Below are positions 11,641-24,215 of a DNA stretch of 64,000 nt, one piece after another (position 1 is the first letter of the stretch; each line of letters starts with the position of its first letter). Both the position numbers and the translations under genes were made by a program. The DNA lies in NCBI GenBank assembly GCA_921293015.1, contig OV121097.1, positions 26,013,429-26,077,428 on the forward strand, written 5' to 3'. The stretch is from Phorcus lineatus. Its lineage: Eukaryota > Mollusca > Gastropoda > Trochida > Trochidae. A model generated the notes under the pieces. It was given only the letters and a program-made list of their open reading frames with translations, made no database searches and was not told the origin of the DNA.

Positions 11641-13945
11641 TTAATCTCCCTACATCCACTGAATTCCTTTATTGAAATTAGAGGAAATAAATAGGTCTGA
11701 TGACGTCAACAAGGCCTCTAATTTGAAAAAGGTATGTTTATTAAATCCTTCATGATAGTTGAAGTTCTAGTTAAACACTACATTTGACGGCTGATCTTAA
11801 ATATAGCATTATAACAATATTTGTTTATATCCTTAGTCACACAAGATCACTTGATAGAGAAATTTGACGCCTTATTTTTCAACTTTATCTTTTTTTCGTA
11901 ACAAATAAAATAAAATAATATGAAGTTTCAGATGTGTAGAAGGAATATCGACACAGGATTTGACTTTCATTTTTATAAAGGATTTTATGTGGTTTCCCAT
12001 CTTGAAATAATGTGCAGTGTATAATATTATTTTCAAAATCAGCAGCGTTTCGAGCTCGTTTTTGCAAACATGCTCTATCTTTAAATCGGACAATGATTGT
12101 GTTCAGAGCATAACAAAATGTCTCTATTCCTTCTTAGTTAATTTTATTAATTCAATTGTGGGTATACCAGCTAATTGGATATGAAACTATATTTGAAAAG
12201 AACCTTTGCAAAACCTATTCCTCATTCATGCAATAAGTTTTTGGTGCAATGCCACACTGATCATTTACACCAATCGTTCCTGTCGCTTCTGCAACTATTC
12301 TAATTCCGGCCGTTTCAGCATCCACACGTGCGATGTACCGGAAGTCTAGTAACTGCATCGCCGATTGTTATGACAGACGATTTCTTCATTGAGTTTATCA
12401 CCTTTTCATTGTATATTCAGCTTTGAAATTAAATGTGTTGTAGGTTATTGCTTTTGCGAAATGACGTGGTAAGCCCTGTCGTACGATAGTAGCGGTGGTG
12501 AGGGTATTTTGATTTCAATATTGACCACTAACCTGTTGGCAAAGTTCTGAAAATTGTTGCAAACGTCAGGGGAGAGATTGATGTGACGAAATATTTGCCT
12601 GGCGTGCATTAAAATTACCTTGCAAAAGTGATCCTCTCACTTAAACAATTGCTTATAGGCTGTCCTAAAATTGTGTAGGTTGTTCAAATCTTAACCATAC
12701 AAGTCCTTTGTGAAATGAATTTACTTGGCAATTGTAATAGTATTTATGTCTAGCAACTCTTAAGCAGGAGATGTATGCATTCATATAGAGTGACTTTCAT
12801 TAAAATCGTCAGACATATTGATTCGCAAATCCGGTATTCATATGCAAAAGAGGTCACTTAAAGTAAGACCTCTAATTTTGATGGTCCATTGGGTGACACG
12901 TTCGGGCAGTGAACTCGATTGGGGAGTTGACATAAAGCTTAGCATTCTGCACTTTTAGATTATTAACAATTGAATTGATTTACATTTGAGAAGACATAAG
13001 CTATTATATACATGGCTCAATTGATGATGACTTTTAAATGATAAAACTCTGCTACAGACAAGTTGAAAATCTGTAATAATTTGAAGTACTTTTAAGCATA
13101 TTTATCTATTTTGTTATTACTAACACCAACTAATTTTATAATCCGTTGTACTTTCTTTCCAAAAAAAGTGAACCAATGATGAAACTTATCATAATACATT
13201 TAAAAATATAAAAAAATACATTTTATCAAGTATTTGTCAATTTACGTCCATGTTTAATATTCATCAGCGCATGACACACAACTGACCCTTTCTTTTAGCG
13301 TTTTTAGAAATATTTTTCATGTGTTTTTCTGTGTCCTCAACATTAGATGTGTACTTTTTGAAGCTCTTATGACAGCAAAATGCCTTTGGGTGGACTTTGA
13401 TGCTAACCCATCCGGACCATAACAGAAATAGACATCAATATTTTCCCTGAGGAAAAACTCTGATTTGATGTAAACACTACATTAGCCTGCTGGTCTGCTT
13501 GACATTGACTTCATATTTGGAACTCTTGGGAAATAAAAAGGTCATCAATTACGAAATAGATAAAAACGTTGAGGGAAAACTGCTCAAATATTACTTTCTT
13601 ATTGCTGTCTTTCTTATGTTCTACTTGAAACACATTTCTTTTTTTTCATGAGTTATCTATAATAAAAAAAAATCCTACTATCGATATCACCTAAAGAAAT
13701 TACCTCCTCCATGTCAGCTAACTATTTTCTTTATTTTGCCAACAGCACTTTTAATAAATCAAATGCGTTCTACGTTCTTTTGACAAATTTCATAGTCTAA
13801 CATTTTTATCCATATTTTTTTTTACCAAATCAGTAAAGTAGATATCCCTTGCGACTTTCCATGGACCCAAAATAATATAATGAAAAATCAAGTAAATATA
13901 TTTCCATAGACTAACATTTTCATTTAGATGATACCAAATTAGTAA
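11640..13945. other. Interval with possible island e remnant
   Basis: At 11660-11730 the order ATTCCTTTATTG, TGACGTCA (perfect CRE, 11701-11708), CCTCTAA echoes the downstream half of island e, but the TATA part is not recognisable. GC rises at 12240-12620. Otherwise nothing is seen. Confidence 0.35.
12215..12358 (-). other. Short ORF of protein-like composition
   Basis: The minus-strand frame from ATG at 12358 encodes 47 residues, starting MQLLDFRYIARVDAETAGIR and holding NDQCGIAPKTYC near the end. It is rich in Ala, Thr, Gly, Val and acidic residues and poor in Lys, Asn and Phe. That is unlike chance frames in this AT-rich DNA, and the local GC is raised. The CG.xP..YC arrangement faintly recalls the start of laminin N-terminal domains, but this is not a safe match. 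No good splice sites bound it. It could be an exon fossil or chance. Confidence 0.2.
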
Positions 13946-13949
13946 AATA

Positions 13950-14208
13950 GGTCCGTCGTTCGAATCCCGCCAGGGGTTGGCAACTTTCTGTGGTTTTGCA
14001 TGCAAAAGGTTTAAGGAGCAATGCTGCACTGAATTTCAGTGCATAATCACCCATGGTTCGTTAGTTCCAGCCGATGATCCTAGATTTCAACACAATGTGT
14101 AGTAAGCAAAGCAGGCTTTCTCCCTGCAAAAATATAAGCATCCGTGGTGTAAGTGAAAATACTTTTGAAATCGGTGTTAAACCCAAAGTCATCTCATCTC
14201 ACCTTCCA
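13950..14208 (+). mobile_element. tRNA-derived SINE, family 1, best copy
   Basis: It has a near-perfect B box (CGTTCGAATCCCGCC near 13963) with a degenerate A-box side. A body of about 200 bp is shared with the copies at 396-607 and 40311-40475 (minus). The conserved 3' domain reads GGCTTTCTCCCTGC and then CGGTGTTAAACCCAAAG. The tail is a short tandem CATCT/CACC run, a typical SINE end used for priming by a partner LINE. A tRNA gene was ruled out because the acceptor stem cannot fold and the unit is repeated. Confidence 0.75.
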
Positions 14209-14589
14209 TGCATCTAGTCAGTTTTGTACATTTTAAGACCATGACATGCTCATATTAAGACAGAGGCTAACATAGGAATTTAGAACTAGCTAAGTGATAG
14301 AGATTGATAGAAAAAGTCATAATTTCATTTCTATATGTTATCTATGAACTCCTTTCCTGAAAATCTTTTGTTTGATTAGACTATGAATTTTCATTATTTT
14401 TTTATATCTTCACTATATCATTATGATATTTTAGAACAATGCCTGGTTTAAGTTTGGTATTGAATACTTCTTGAAGTTTGTTTTATGTCTATAAAATTTA
14501 AACTGAAAACTGTAAAATTGTCATAATTACTTGTAATGATTAATGACTTTTTGTAATTTCTTATGTAGGTTAAACATCATGTACAATGT

Positions 14590-14905
14590 ACATGGCATGG
14601 GTAAACGAATCTGATTACGAGTAAATCTGTAATAAGATAACAGTAGAGACAGTTGAAAAATGGTTTCATTTGAATGAATAAGTGATTGATTGAGTTATTT
14701 AAGCGGCCATTCATTGATAAAAAATGTGTGAATAGATGTTTGAAAATAAGTTTGGCAGAAGTATTAACATCCGGAAATTACTCTATTCACAGCAACCTCA
14801 GCACTAATCTTCTTTTAATTACAGCAAATCCGATTACTAATCATTCGTCTGAAATCAATATTATCACCATTTGTATTAAAACAACTGTTAGTGACAGTGA
14901 CAGTG
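14590..14905. repeat. Segmental island a, copy B
   Basis: This is the partner of 615-960. The 75-codon open frame across it is not conserved in the A copy, which argues against coding. Confidence 0.6.
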
Positions 14906-15643
14906 CTTCTTGAATAAGCTATAATTATAGTACACAAAAGAAACATAAGATCAAAATTTGATTCGTGACATCACCTCAACTGAAGAAATGATATTTTGTG
15001 ATTTGGTCAGATTTGCGAATATAAAACAAAACATGTTTGACCTGGTATGTACTCGTACAGAAAATTATCCTTTAAAAAAGCAAATTGCTCAAAATGGTTA
15101 TAAAACAAACAATAAGACACAGGATGCACTTAGATTGCCCTGAACTCCCGTATTGCGCTATACATTGTCACACAAAAAATATTATGAAATTAAATTCAAA
15201 ATGCATTATCACATGTTCAAATATGGTATAATTTTTCTAAATGGAAGTAGATAACATGTATAAATTATTTTATTTTGGCTGTTTAAAGTTTTCATGCTAA
15301 AGGTTTTTGAGCTAATTTAAAACATCAGTGTTTCTTGAAATTTGAAATTTTTATTCAACAAAACACAGTATTTTAAAACCATTATCGATAAGCGTTCTCT
15401 TAAATTTTGACAACTATACTCGTTTGAAATGCATTATGGTCTTACAGATCACGCACAATTATGTACTTTGAAAGCATATTTTAAAAATGGCCAAAATAGT
15501 TATTACACAATGAAAGTCATTATCACAAACGTGATGTTCTACAGCAAATCAACACGAAAACACTTTTTATTGTAAATATTTAAGATGTTATTTGTGAAAA
15601 ACCTTATTCGTGTGATGTAAATAAATTATGTGTCAAGGACCTC

Positions 15644-15646
<3 letters not shown>

Positions 15647-15703
<57 letters not shown>

Positions 15704-15726
15704 TAATAATAATAATAATTATAATA
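15647..15726. repeat. (AAT)n microsatellite
   Basis: A nearly pure trinucleotide run with a single CAA interruption, followed by ATTATAATAGGGC. Confidence 0.95.
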
Positions 15727-16789
15727 GGGCTATTTATATAGCGCACATATCCACACAGATTGCATGCTCAAGGTGCTCCCTGCATTATCACCCTCATCAA
15801 TCATTTTAACTCACCAATTTATTAACACTGTTTATTTCGTCAACGTGAATTTATCTTCAACGGGAGAGTAATAAATCTATCTACATGACCTTCCTTGAGA
15901 GCTTTTCAAATTCATATTATAGACTCATTTCTTTTTACTTCAATCAGTGCTAAATGAAGCCAAATAATCATCATAGTAACACTTAAATGTCGATGTAGTT
16001 TTTGATATTATGATGGTAACTAATAAAAACACTTTTCAAATTGTTAGAAAGAAGTAACTCTTATGTTTCCAAACATACAAAAATAATATACTGAAGCTGT
16101 TCTTGAAAATATTGAGAATCTCACCGTACTACTTCCGATATCAAGCCAAACGATATCTCCTGTGGAGCAAACTCTTTGATGATAAATCGCTTTCTCACAC
16201 CATTGAAAATTAAATTTTACATATAAAAAAATGACGTTAATATATCTGGTAAATCACATCCGGAACCCTGAATCCGTAAGGTCAAATACGATTTAAGATG
16301 TTAAAACGCATTTGTGTTGGATTATTGTTTATAAATAATCCCAAATAATGAATGAAGTGATTACCGTCAAAATAATTATAGAAACACGTAAAACGTCAGT
16401 AACTGCACAATATTAAGTATAACCAGATCATGCAAGGATTGTTGGTCTTTCTTAAGGGGAAATTATGAATGAAATCGCAAAACATTATTTCCCAATAAAT
16501 ACCTTCTTTTGAAAGTGAAGGCCAGATTATTTCAGATACATAACACTTTTCAAAGGATTGAATATTTCAATTCACTAGACATATCAAATGATCAATGGCC
16601 ATAGGAAATTACTTAAGCAATAGAGCAAGCAGAAATCCCCCTCGCAGTTTCAGCAGTTCTGAGAGGGAATTAGTATCGAGCTTGTCAGTACTGCTAAACC
16701 CCGTTCAACAATGAAAAATCATCAGAGTTAACAGATCAGGGATAAAAGAGATAAAAACGATGAGATAAATAGGGAAAGAAAAACATAGT

Positions 16790-16832
16790 GAAAGAGAGAT
16801 AGAAACAGAGAGAAAGAGAGAGAGAGAAACAT
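16790..16832. repeat. Purine-rich (GA)n tract
   Basis: A GAGA/GAAA run, imperfect, at the end of a longer purine-biased stretch from about 16740. Confidence 0.8.
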
Positions 16833-18056
16833 CAGGTTTTTGATATGGAATCTTCATATAAAATCATTCATCACATCATAAGAATAAGTGGTTAAATATT
16901 GTGTGCATCTTACGCGTTTTGGTTTTTGCGCGGTGATGCTATATTGAAGCCGAAGTAATTGATCATTCTATTCAATCACAACTACTATCATAAAATCTTA
17001 AACAGTAGGCTACAAAACATATTCAGATTCAAAGTAAATGTGTTTCTCGGTTCAAACCTCTGGTTAAGTAACTTGGCAAAGACGATTAGATGTCTGTGAC
17101 CGTGCATGTAGTCATTGAATAGTGGTAGATGTAATGTAATCTTTATCATGCTGTCACATGCAAGTTTGCTATTACAAGTGACTACTTCAGCTCCATTACA
17201 ATCATATCGTTTAATCCAAAAATCATGTGGTTGATGGTTGTGGTAATATCAAGTCTTCGATTGTATTAACAGATGTAGTAACTTAGAAAAAAATCCATTA
17301 ATGATAGTAATGTGTGTGACATTAAAACTTTGTAGTCACAATCATTTTGGTAATAAAAGTATTAAAATGCACGGACAACCATTATTGATGGATAAAGTAA
17401 TACACGTAGCCTGCATATAGCATTTTCTTTCAATTCAAAATAATCTATTTGCTTCGCATATCAATCTGAATTGAGGATATATGTTCGAAAACATTGGTTT
17501 GAATGTAGCATCATCATGTAACCTAACATGTACAAATCAATCCTGACTAACAATTAACCGAAAGAAGATAATCACTCCAGAAAGACAATTACTGTTTAAT
17601 CTCTTTACTCCATAAAATTAACTTAATGTACATGTATGATTTGCAGATGATGTAAACTCCTATTAAGTCACAATATTTCCTCAACTTAAACAAATTAGCC
17701 TGTGACAGATCAATTAACATGCACGTTAAAATAAATTCCAATATGCTTTGATGTACTATTTTGTTAAAGGAACTGTTGATATTTATAAAAACAAGTGCTT
17801 GGGACCACTTTACTAGTTACTTTTTATTGTAAATCATATTTGTTAGTTTTTCAAACACATCTCTCGAAGCCGTTTTTTCTATCTTTAACTACAACTTTTA
17901 TAAAATGTATGTTATGCGTTCAGTGAATAACGGAGTTTAGTGCCTATAAAATAATAAAATACATACAGAAAAGTTTGTTGTACTTATATATCACTACACG
18001 AACGATACTCCTCTTGAACAAGAACCCTCACGAAAATAAAGACGTGTTCAGTAATG

Positions 18057-18570
18057 GTGTATGAAATTATTAATGGTAGGGATTACAAATTGACGTTGCC
18101 AATAAATTATTGACATGGCAATGGACGTTGGTTGACATCAATAGAATCTAAACACTGGTAGTCACGAAAATGTGTTTTCAAAATCTATTTCAGTTTCAGT
18201 CATTATATCCATTAGGAATAGCGTGATGTGTCACAGTGCTGATGAAAATTTGTAACATTTGAATAGATCAAGTAGATCACTTTTGAGTGAAAAGTGAATG
18301 TATCCTTTAGGAAATTATTTTTCTGTCAAAGGTATTGAAATTCGCCTCTTTCAACTTGACTCTAAAAATATTACTCCGGAAATGGTTTCATGAAGAAATG
18401 AAATATACAATGATGTTTGACAAAATGAAAGAATTGCATGTTCGTCATTGTAAATGTGTCGGGTCATAGAACCTCTGGGTCGGTAATGAATTTAAAAAAC
18501 AGTGGAAATAGAAAAATATACAAACTTACATTACATCTTTTAACAAGGTACAGTGCCCCAAGTTACAGGT
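18057..18570. repeat. Segmental island c, copy B
   Basis: It matches copy A through ATCAATAGAATCTAAACACT, GAATAGCGTGAT, GCTGATGAAAATTTGT and AGTGGAAATAGAAAAATATAC. Confidence 0.65.
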
Positions 18571-18799
18571 TCATTTGAAAAGGACAATACCCGGGAAGCT
18601 TTTGATGTTGATACAACGTAATATCCAGGAGTGACTTATATTTCTGTATAAGTATCAACAATATATCAGATTCATATAAAACAGTATTTTCTCAACGCCA
18701 TTGTCATGAAAAAGAATAAGCTGGGATGAATGCTTGTCAAAGCTGATGATCACACAAAACTTAACCCTCACAAGACCAACCTATAAATTATCACAAGTT

Positions 18800-19135
18800 T
18801 CCAAAGTCTTCGTGTCTATCTTACATGGATTATTAATGTAACATTCTCATGGTAATGTGAAATATTTCCTCAATCAATATAATTCAAAAACTGGTAAATT
18901 GTGCCAATGAATAGACATTATCAGGTTACGAAGACTTTGCACGAAAAAGCCTCATCTCCTTGCCTGCATATAATCTCATTCGCGACGTACTGTGCGTTGA
19001 ATAAAATATTTCGATTTTCTTTCTGGAAATAGCTCCGGAGAGTGCAGTTCTTTATAGCAGAGGACCTTCAATTGGTAAGAGCGTCAATCCTTCAACCTTT
19101 ACAATTGCCATGCAAGGGCTTACTTACGCCCTGCT
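18800..19135 (+). promoter_or_regulatory. Promoter-like island e, copy B
   Basis: AATAAAATATT at 19001 is followed by AAATAGC at 19028, again 27 bp apart, then GAGTGCAGTTCTTTA. A good donor, AATTG|GTAAGA, falls at 19075/19076, which would give a non-coding first exon of about 50 nt. The CRE is degenerate here (GAGCGTCA). Upstream GTAACATTCTCATGG and TCAATATAATTCAAAAACTG match copy A. Confidence 0.45.
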
Positions 19136-19199
19136 ATAATCGTGGGATTGATATGAAACTAGAGGTGACACATGGAAGACAACTACTAGACAACAGCTA

Positions 19200-19610
19200 C
19201 GGTTTTATGGAATGAAGTTGAAAGGAAGATGTAAGGAATATTAATTATTGATAATTTGATCATTGTTATAATTTATGTTACGACTTCACTCATGGTCACT
19301 ACCTGATAATAGTCATGAATCATAAAAAATAATATTATAAATAGTGATAAATCTACATATTGAAAAACAACACCATCAAATTGTAAAGAAGACCCACATG
19401 GTATATTTTCAAAAGTTTATTTCCATACAGGTTCCAAACTGAAAACCAAACGGAGAGTGTATTGAAAATGTATGATATGCTTTAATCATGCTTTTATAAA
19501 CTTATCTAGAACTATAATTTTGTTTGTTTTTATCTGATGCAATCGTTTATAAATCTAAAACTATTCTATTCCAAATTGAACACATTTAACGTCACTATGT
19601 ATCTTTCTCC
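19200..19610. repeat. Segmental island f, copy B
   Basis: This is the partner of 3420-3780 in the same order. It carries an extra stretch of about 50 bp near 19403-19450 that copy A lacks. Confidence 0.65.
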
Positions 19611-20309
19611 TTAATGACGATATCATTTATCTTTGATTTTAAATAATTAGTAAAGATTTAGTTGGAAAATCCTTGTGACCTCAATCCGTTGAGAATTTAT
19701 TTTTGAGAGCTGGCCAAAACAACTTTACTTCTATATACGATTTCTTTTACTGCTCGTTATTCTTATGAAATGTACAATGAAAGTAGTTAAAGGTCTATAC
19801 TGTTGTTAAATTGTCTCTATTGAACCACTAGGAACTGAACTGAAATCCAAATAAAAAACACACTGCAGTACAATTATTTGTCTGTAATCGTATGCTAGAA
19901 AACAATGTGCTCGACAAACAAGTTTTATTTTTGATATCTTAAAATAGCCAGAAAAAAGTTTGGAGAAGACTTTGGGTAATAACAATTGTGTCTGTAAGAA
20001 AAATGCTCCCACTACGGAAATATAAATAAAAGACAATGTAATTTAGATTTGAAAACAAGGGAAATATGTTATAGTATTTAAAGATACATTATTCATTAAG
20101 GTTAAGACAATTAGATATCATAACTGATCGACTGTTTAAGTGCAAACTAAAAACATGTATGCGAGTTTTGTTTGGAAACGTGATAAGGATCCAAACAGAA
20201 ACGTCTAAACTAAGCTGTCCCGATTCTATGATTACAAAAACGAATATTGTTTTAATCTTGTTTTTTATCATAACATGTGTAACAATTTATCTAAAAAAAT
20301 TGAAAATTT

Positions 20310-20400
20310 ACATTTAATTGATATTTTTCTCCCATTACAGATAAGTACTAGACGTTCTCATTACTAGGTTTGGACTGAGTGCGTCTATTGTTTTCACTTT
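20310..20400 (+). repeat. Exon-like island m, copy B
   Basis: A pyrimidine tract, TTTTTCTCCCATTACAG, ends at 20340 and is followed by TAGACGTTCTCATTACTAGG and TTTGGACTGAGTG. Copy C has TTTTTCTACTTTCAGG at the same place and similar downstream sequence. The conserved tract plus AG looks like a splice acceptor. The downstream sequence has a stop in every frame in copy B, so any exon would be non-coding or dead. Confidence 0.4.
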
Positions 20401-20639
20401 TATTATATGTCCTATGTACATTGTTAACGACACAATATTGAAATACTTAATAATTCATATATTTCGATCGTATAATAGTAACAACTTACACTGTATGTAG
20501 AAACTGTTGCTCGTAAATGATTTAGTATAAAATGGACCTCAAATATACAAAATGTAAATATATTATGTATTGAAATAAATGAAAACCAAACGACAAAAAT
20601 CATAAGAAACAATAATTTATTTCAACAGAAATGTACAAG

Positions 20640-20885
20640 TCCTTGGACCAAGAATATGCCGACTCTGTTTTGCATTTATACAGAAATTAAAACTGATGTT
20701 GAAATCATTTCTCTTTAATGAGGTAGATTGATGTGACATAGACGTGAACTATCCTTCTACCAAAACAAGGTATTTGACAGATTAATGGAGGAGGTTTCCT
20801 GTGGTTAAATCTTTAACATCACACATCATGACCATGTGTTTGTACAGACATTTTGAAATTAATTGTCCTTGGAACAAATTGAAGA
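20640..20885. repeat. Segmental island k, copy B
   Basis: It aligns with 31525-31790. The best stretch is CAAAACAAGGTATTTGACAG followed by ATTAATGGA.GA. Weak similarity extends upstream to GTCCTTGGACCA. Confidence 0.6.
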
Positions 20886-20889
20886 GATA

Positions 20890-23635
20890 CATCAAGCAGT
20901 GAATATATACGTCAGACAGGACAGAATTCTTTAATGAGAACTCACCAATACGCTAGAGAGATGATACTTCTTTATGAAAATATAGAGCTGTATGAAAGTA
21001 AGAAGTGAATTCTTGAAGTAACATTGTTCATATCATTAAAAAATGCTTAACGACCTTTTTCTTTATTGGTCAGCTTGCTAAGGCAAAATTATTGATATTT
21101 TTTGTTGTCGCGTTTTGTGGTATTTACCTTCATTAGGTTAGCTCATGTGGATGTACTTTGATAAATGAATGAAGCATTTCACACAATGTACAAGTACTCT
21201 TGACAACTTCATGTGGCTTTTTTGGGGAAGACACCCAACACATAAAAAAGGGTAACCTCACTATTGTTTTCAATGTATCAATGAATCCTGATTTTTATAA
21301 AAAAAATTTAAAAATCCGTATCATATCAAAACAAATTACTAGACCGTGTGTCTCTTAGCATTTATTCTCCAGATTCAGTTGCTGTAGAGAACTCAAATCC
21401 TGTAGTAGAAAATGAGGAAAACTCATCTCCGGATCAAAAAGTCCAGAAGGCTGAAATCCTGTGTACAAACACATTAGTGAGAAAATATTATAATAGAAAA
21501 TGTAAATAGTACATTAGGGACTCAAATTCAAATGAGGTCAAGATGTCTTTGTCTAAAACCCATTTTATCTTCTTCTCAAGTACAAAAAGAGTAAGAAAAT
21601 TTAAATATTATTAAAAACACGCTAGCCAATAAGGAACATAAGTCATATAATATATTGGTGTTAAAACAATGTCACACCCAAAATGTATTTCTGTGGTTTT
21701 CTCGGGAACATATTTTTTTCAGATCTCGCGAGAGATTGGTTTGAAAAGTGAAAACTTGGTGACCTCGGGGCCCAACATAAGCTTCCGAGTAACCAAGCTA
21801 CAAAAAGGCTTTCTTCTTCTCAAGTATTATTGAAAAGCAGTACAGAACTTTCATATTTTTAGAAACTCTATGGCTAATGATTGTTATCTTTATATCTGTT
21901 AAACCCCGATAACTGTTTCCAGAAAATGTTTTTTATGTTGTTTTATTAAATTAATTTGCTATTAAAGCCTTTTGAGCAACAGCACCGGTGGTTTTATTTC
22001 TAAATTATATAGCCATATGATCATACAAGAGCGATTTCTTCTTGCAACATATCATTACATGTGCACACTACCAAATTGAACCAGGAGGGCCTCAGAATAG
22101 ATTGTTGCAATTCATTTTCACATTATACCTTATTTTTGTGATATTGTATACTTTTTGAAATTCTTTAAAAGGAATAAAACCAAACAAGAGATTATTTCAT
22201 AGCGTGATTAACTTTTCAATTTATAGATGGTAAGTGAGGCTTCCATGACAATTTGCTCATAAGATATACATGAAGAATGTTGTCTTTGCAACGTCTCTGC
22301 TCAAGTAGTTATGTGATAAAGGGAACTTATGTCTGATCTTCAAATGTAACATTCATAGTTGTGCACAGGTAGGGCTGACCAAGCATTACCTGTCTTTATT
22401 GATTTTCTTCATCTCTGCAAGGTCTATATCAACAGAGTGGGCTCTTTAATCTAAAGATTTTTGTCATTTGACATTTTCAAACCTTCTTTTTTTTGAGGTT
22501 ATTTAATGAATCTTAAGTGCAGATGCATAAAATCGATGTTTTGGCCATTGTCTCAGAAGAATTGATTTTATTGTGTAGCACGCCATTTGATTACTCGTTT
22601 CGGGTATTTATTAGACCAAAGTTCACCGTGTAGCGTAGTGGTTCAATCAGCACCAAACAATGTATTGTTGAACTCTTCAAGCAACAGACACTCACAATCT
22701 AACTATAACTGGAAATCCGTGAAAAAAATTAATCAATATCTCGTTTGTGTTAAGAAAAATAATGAAACACACCACAAAACCAAAAACCATAAAAGGCACG
22801 TTGCTTTATATACAAAGTTGTTTTTACCTAGGCCTTACAGGATGTTAGTAATGATCTAGAAACAAATATCTAAGTTATGTTTCCATGTAAACCAACAAAA
22901 TATAAAATCAATTGAAAATTGAAACCCCAAAATGACTATTACTTTTAATTAGTTTAACTTAGGCTTTATGGTTTTTGAGTTGGAAACATAGAAACCCACA
23001 AACTTAAACTATCTAGGAATTTGAAAGCCAAAAAGATTCAAAATGCTGGTTCAAAATACCAAGTTTTTTTTAAAGTTAGAACCAACGGATGGATAGCTTG
23101 ATCGACGGAATGTGCCGCGGAGGAAAACAGAAAAATATCATGTCAATTAATTAGGAAAAGGGATTTGAAAAGAGAAATGATATATAAAAAGATACTTGAG
23201 CAACTAGTGCTAGATATAGATCTTGTGCAGCATTGAAATCAAATCAAACAAACATTTTCTCATAGTTTGAAATTTTGATTTGTGACTTCCGCTGACTGAT
23301 TTCCCCAATTTGTCTGAGTACATTAAATGGAGATACGTTCTCTTTTGTAATGGAATCAATAAAATATATGTGCTTCATTCACCACTAGGAAAACAGAAAT
23401 GTTTATATTCTGAAGGCAATTTGAATGTGAGAGAAAGCAACACCGTATGAGATATGAATTTTGAAAGTATCACAACATAATGTAATTTCTCAACTTTGTC
23501 GGTAAGCAAATTGATATTTTCATATAATACCCTATGATATGAGTGCAGATAGTCACTTTACTGATTCTGGGAATGAAAGAATAGCGGTTATTGTGTATAA
23601 TGTTAAATATTACTGTTTTACGGTTCCTGTAGATA
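20890..23635. other. Copy B interval, no gene seen
   Basis: AT-rich. TAGCGTAGTGGTTCAATCAG at 22632 looks like a Pol III A box or SINE head but has no body. 23315-23350 resembles copy A 4795. The 90-codon frame at 22587-22859 has no support. Confidence 0.5.
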
Positions 23636-23639
23636 ACTC

Positions 23640-23800
23640 TCTGTTTAGTGAGTACTCAGTTGTACCCTAAAGATTAAAATAAGTGTGTATCAAGCAACCG
23701 TGTCTTTTTGATATCATTGCAGTCATAAGCTGATGTTGCTTACAAAACCTTTTATGTCTCATCAACATTGTAGAAGTGCAGATATCAGTAAAACAATGTA
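23640..23800. repeat. Segmental island g, copy B
   Basis: Shared with copy C are AAGCAACCGTG, TGATATCATTGCAGTCATAA versus TGATGTCATAGTAACAATG, AAAACCTTT and GAAGTGCAGA. A family match with copy A is seen at the 3' side. Confidence 0.5.
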
Positions 23801-24050
23801 TTCTGTTAATCTTTAGGGGAGAATAATACATTGAATGATTCAAAAGATTAACACTAAGTTTCAGAAATGTATAAGGTGTGATTTGAATGCATGAATCAAA
23901 TACAGCAGATGATCTATCATTTGATTCACTGACAACTAAAAGCTGATTAAGCTCTACACCATCAAGTTCATCTAGTTTGTTGTTTCATAGGGACTGTTGT
24001 CCTCTTTGGCCAGTTTTGGAAATGATTTAAGGCAAGTACCTATAATTAGT

Positions 24051-24213
24051 AGATAAACATACTGTGTTTGTAAATCAGAGGCATATAACGGAATTATAAT
24101 AGCTCTAATTTTAATTTAAAGTCGAACGCGTAGCGTGAGGCTTTATATGTATAAGTTAGAGCTATTATATTTCCGTTATATGCCTCTGATTTCCAAACAC
24201 AGTATGTTTATCT
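24051..24213. mobile_element. Foldback element, 58-bp arms
   Basis: The arms at 24051-24108 and 24156-24213 are perfect inverted repeats apart from 2 mismatches in 58 bp. They start AGATAAACATACTGTGTTTG and end at AGCTCTAA. A 47-bp loop separates them. It lies at the left edge of DNA present in segmental copy B but absent at the aligned point of copy C (near 34200), so it is an insertion. It directly abuts the element at 24216-24903 and may be its left end. Confidence 0.7.
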
Positions 24214-24215
24214 CC

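Larger units (their letters stand above)
15150..17990. other. Interval of copy B without a gene
   Basis: Only the (AAT)n and GA-rich tracts stand out. No ORF above 60 codons and no match to copies A or C was found. Confidence 0.55.

Noticed and set aside
13955-14030. tRNA gene suggested by a B-box-like TTCGAATCC
   Set aside because: No acceptor or anticodon stem can be paired. The segment continues into a repeated body and tail found elsewhere, so it is a SINE head.
21700-21790. GC-richer stretch with CTCGCGAGAG palindrome as a possible transposon
   Set aside because: No inverted ends, no second copy and no coding trace.
22628-22660. A-box-like TAGCGTAGTGGTTC
   Set aside because: Isolated 11-bp match without B box or SINE body.
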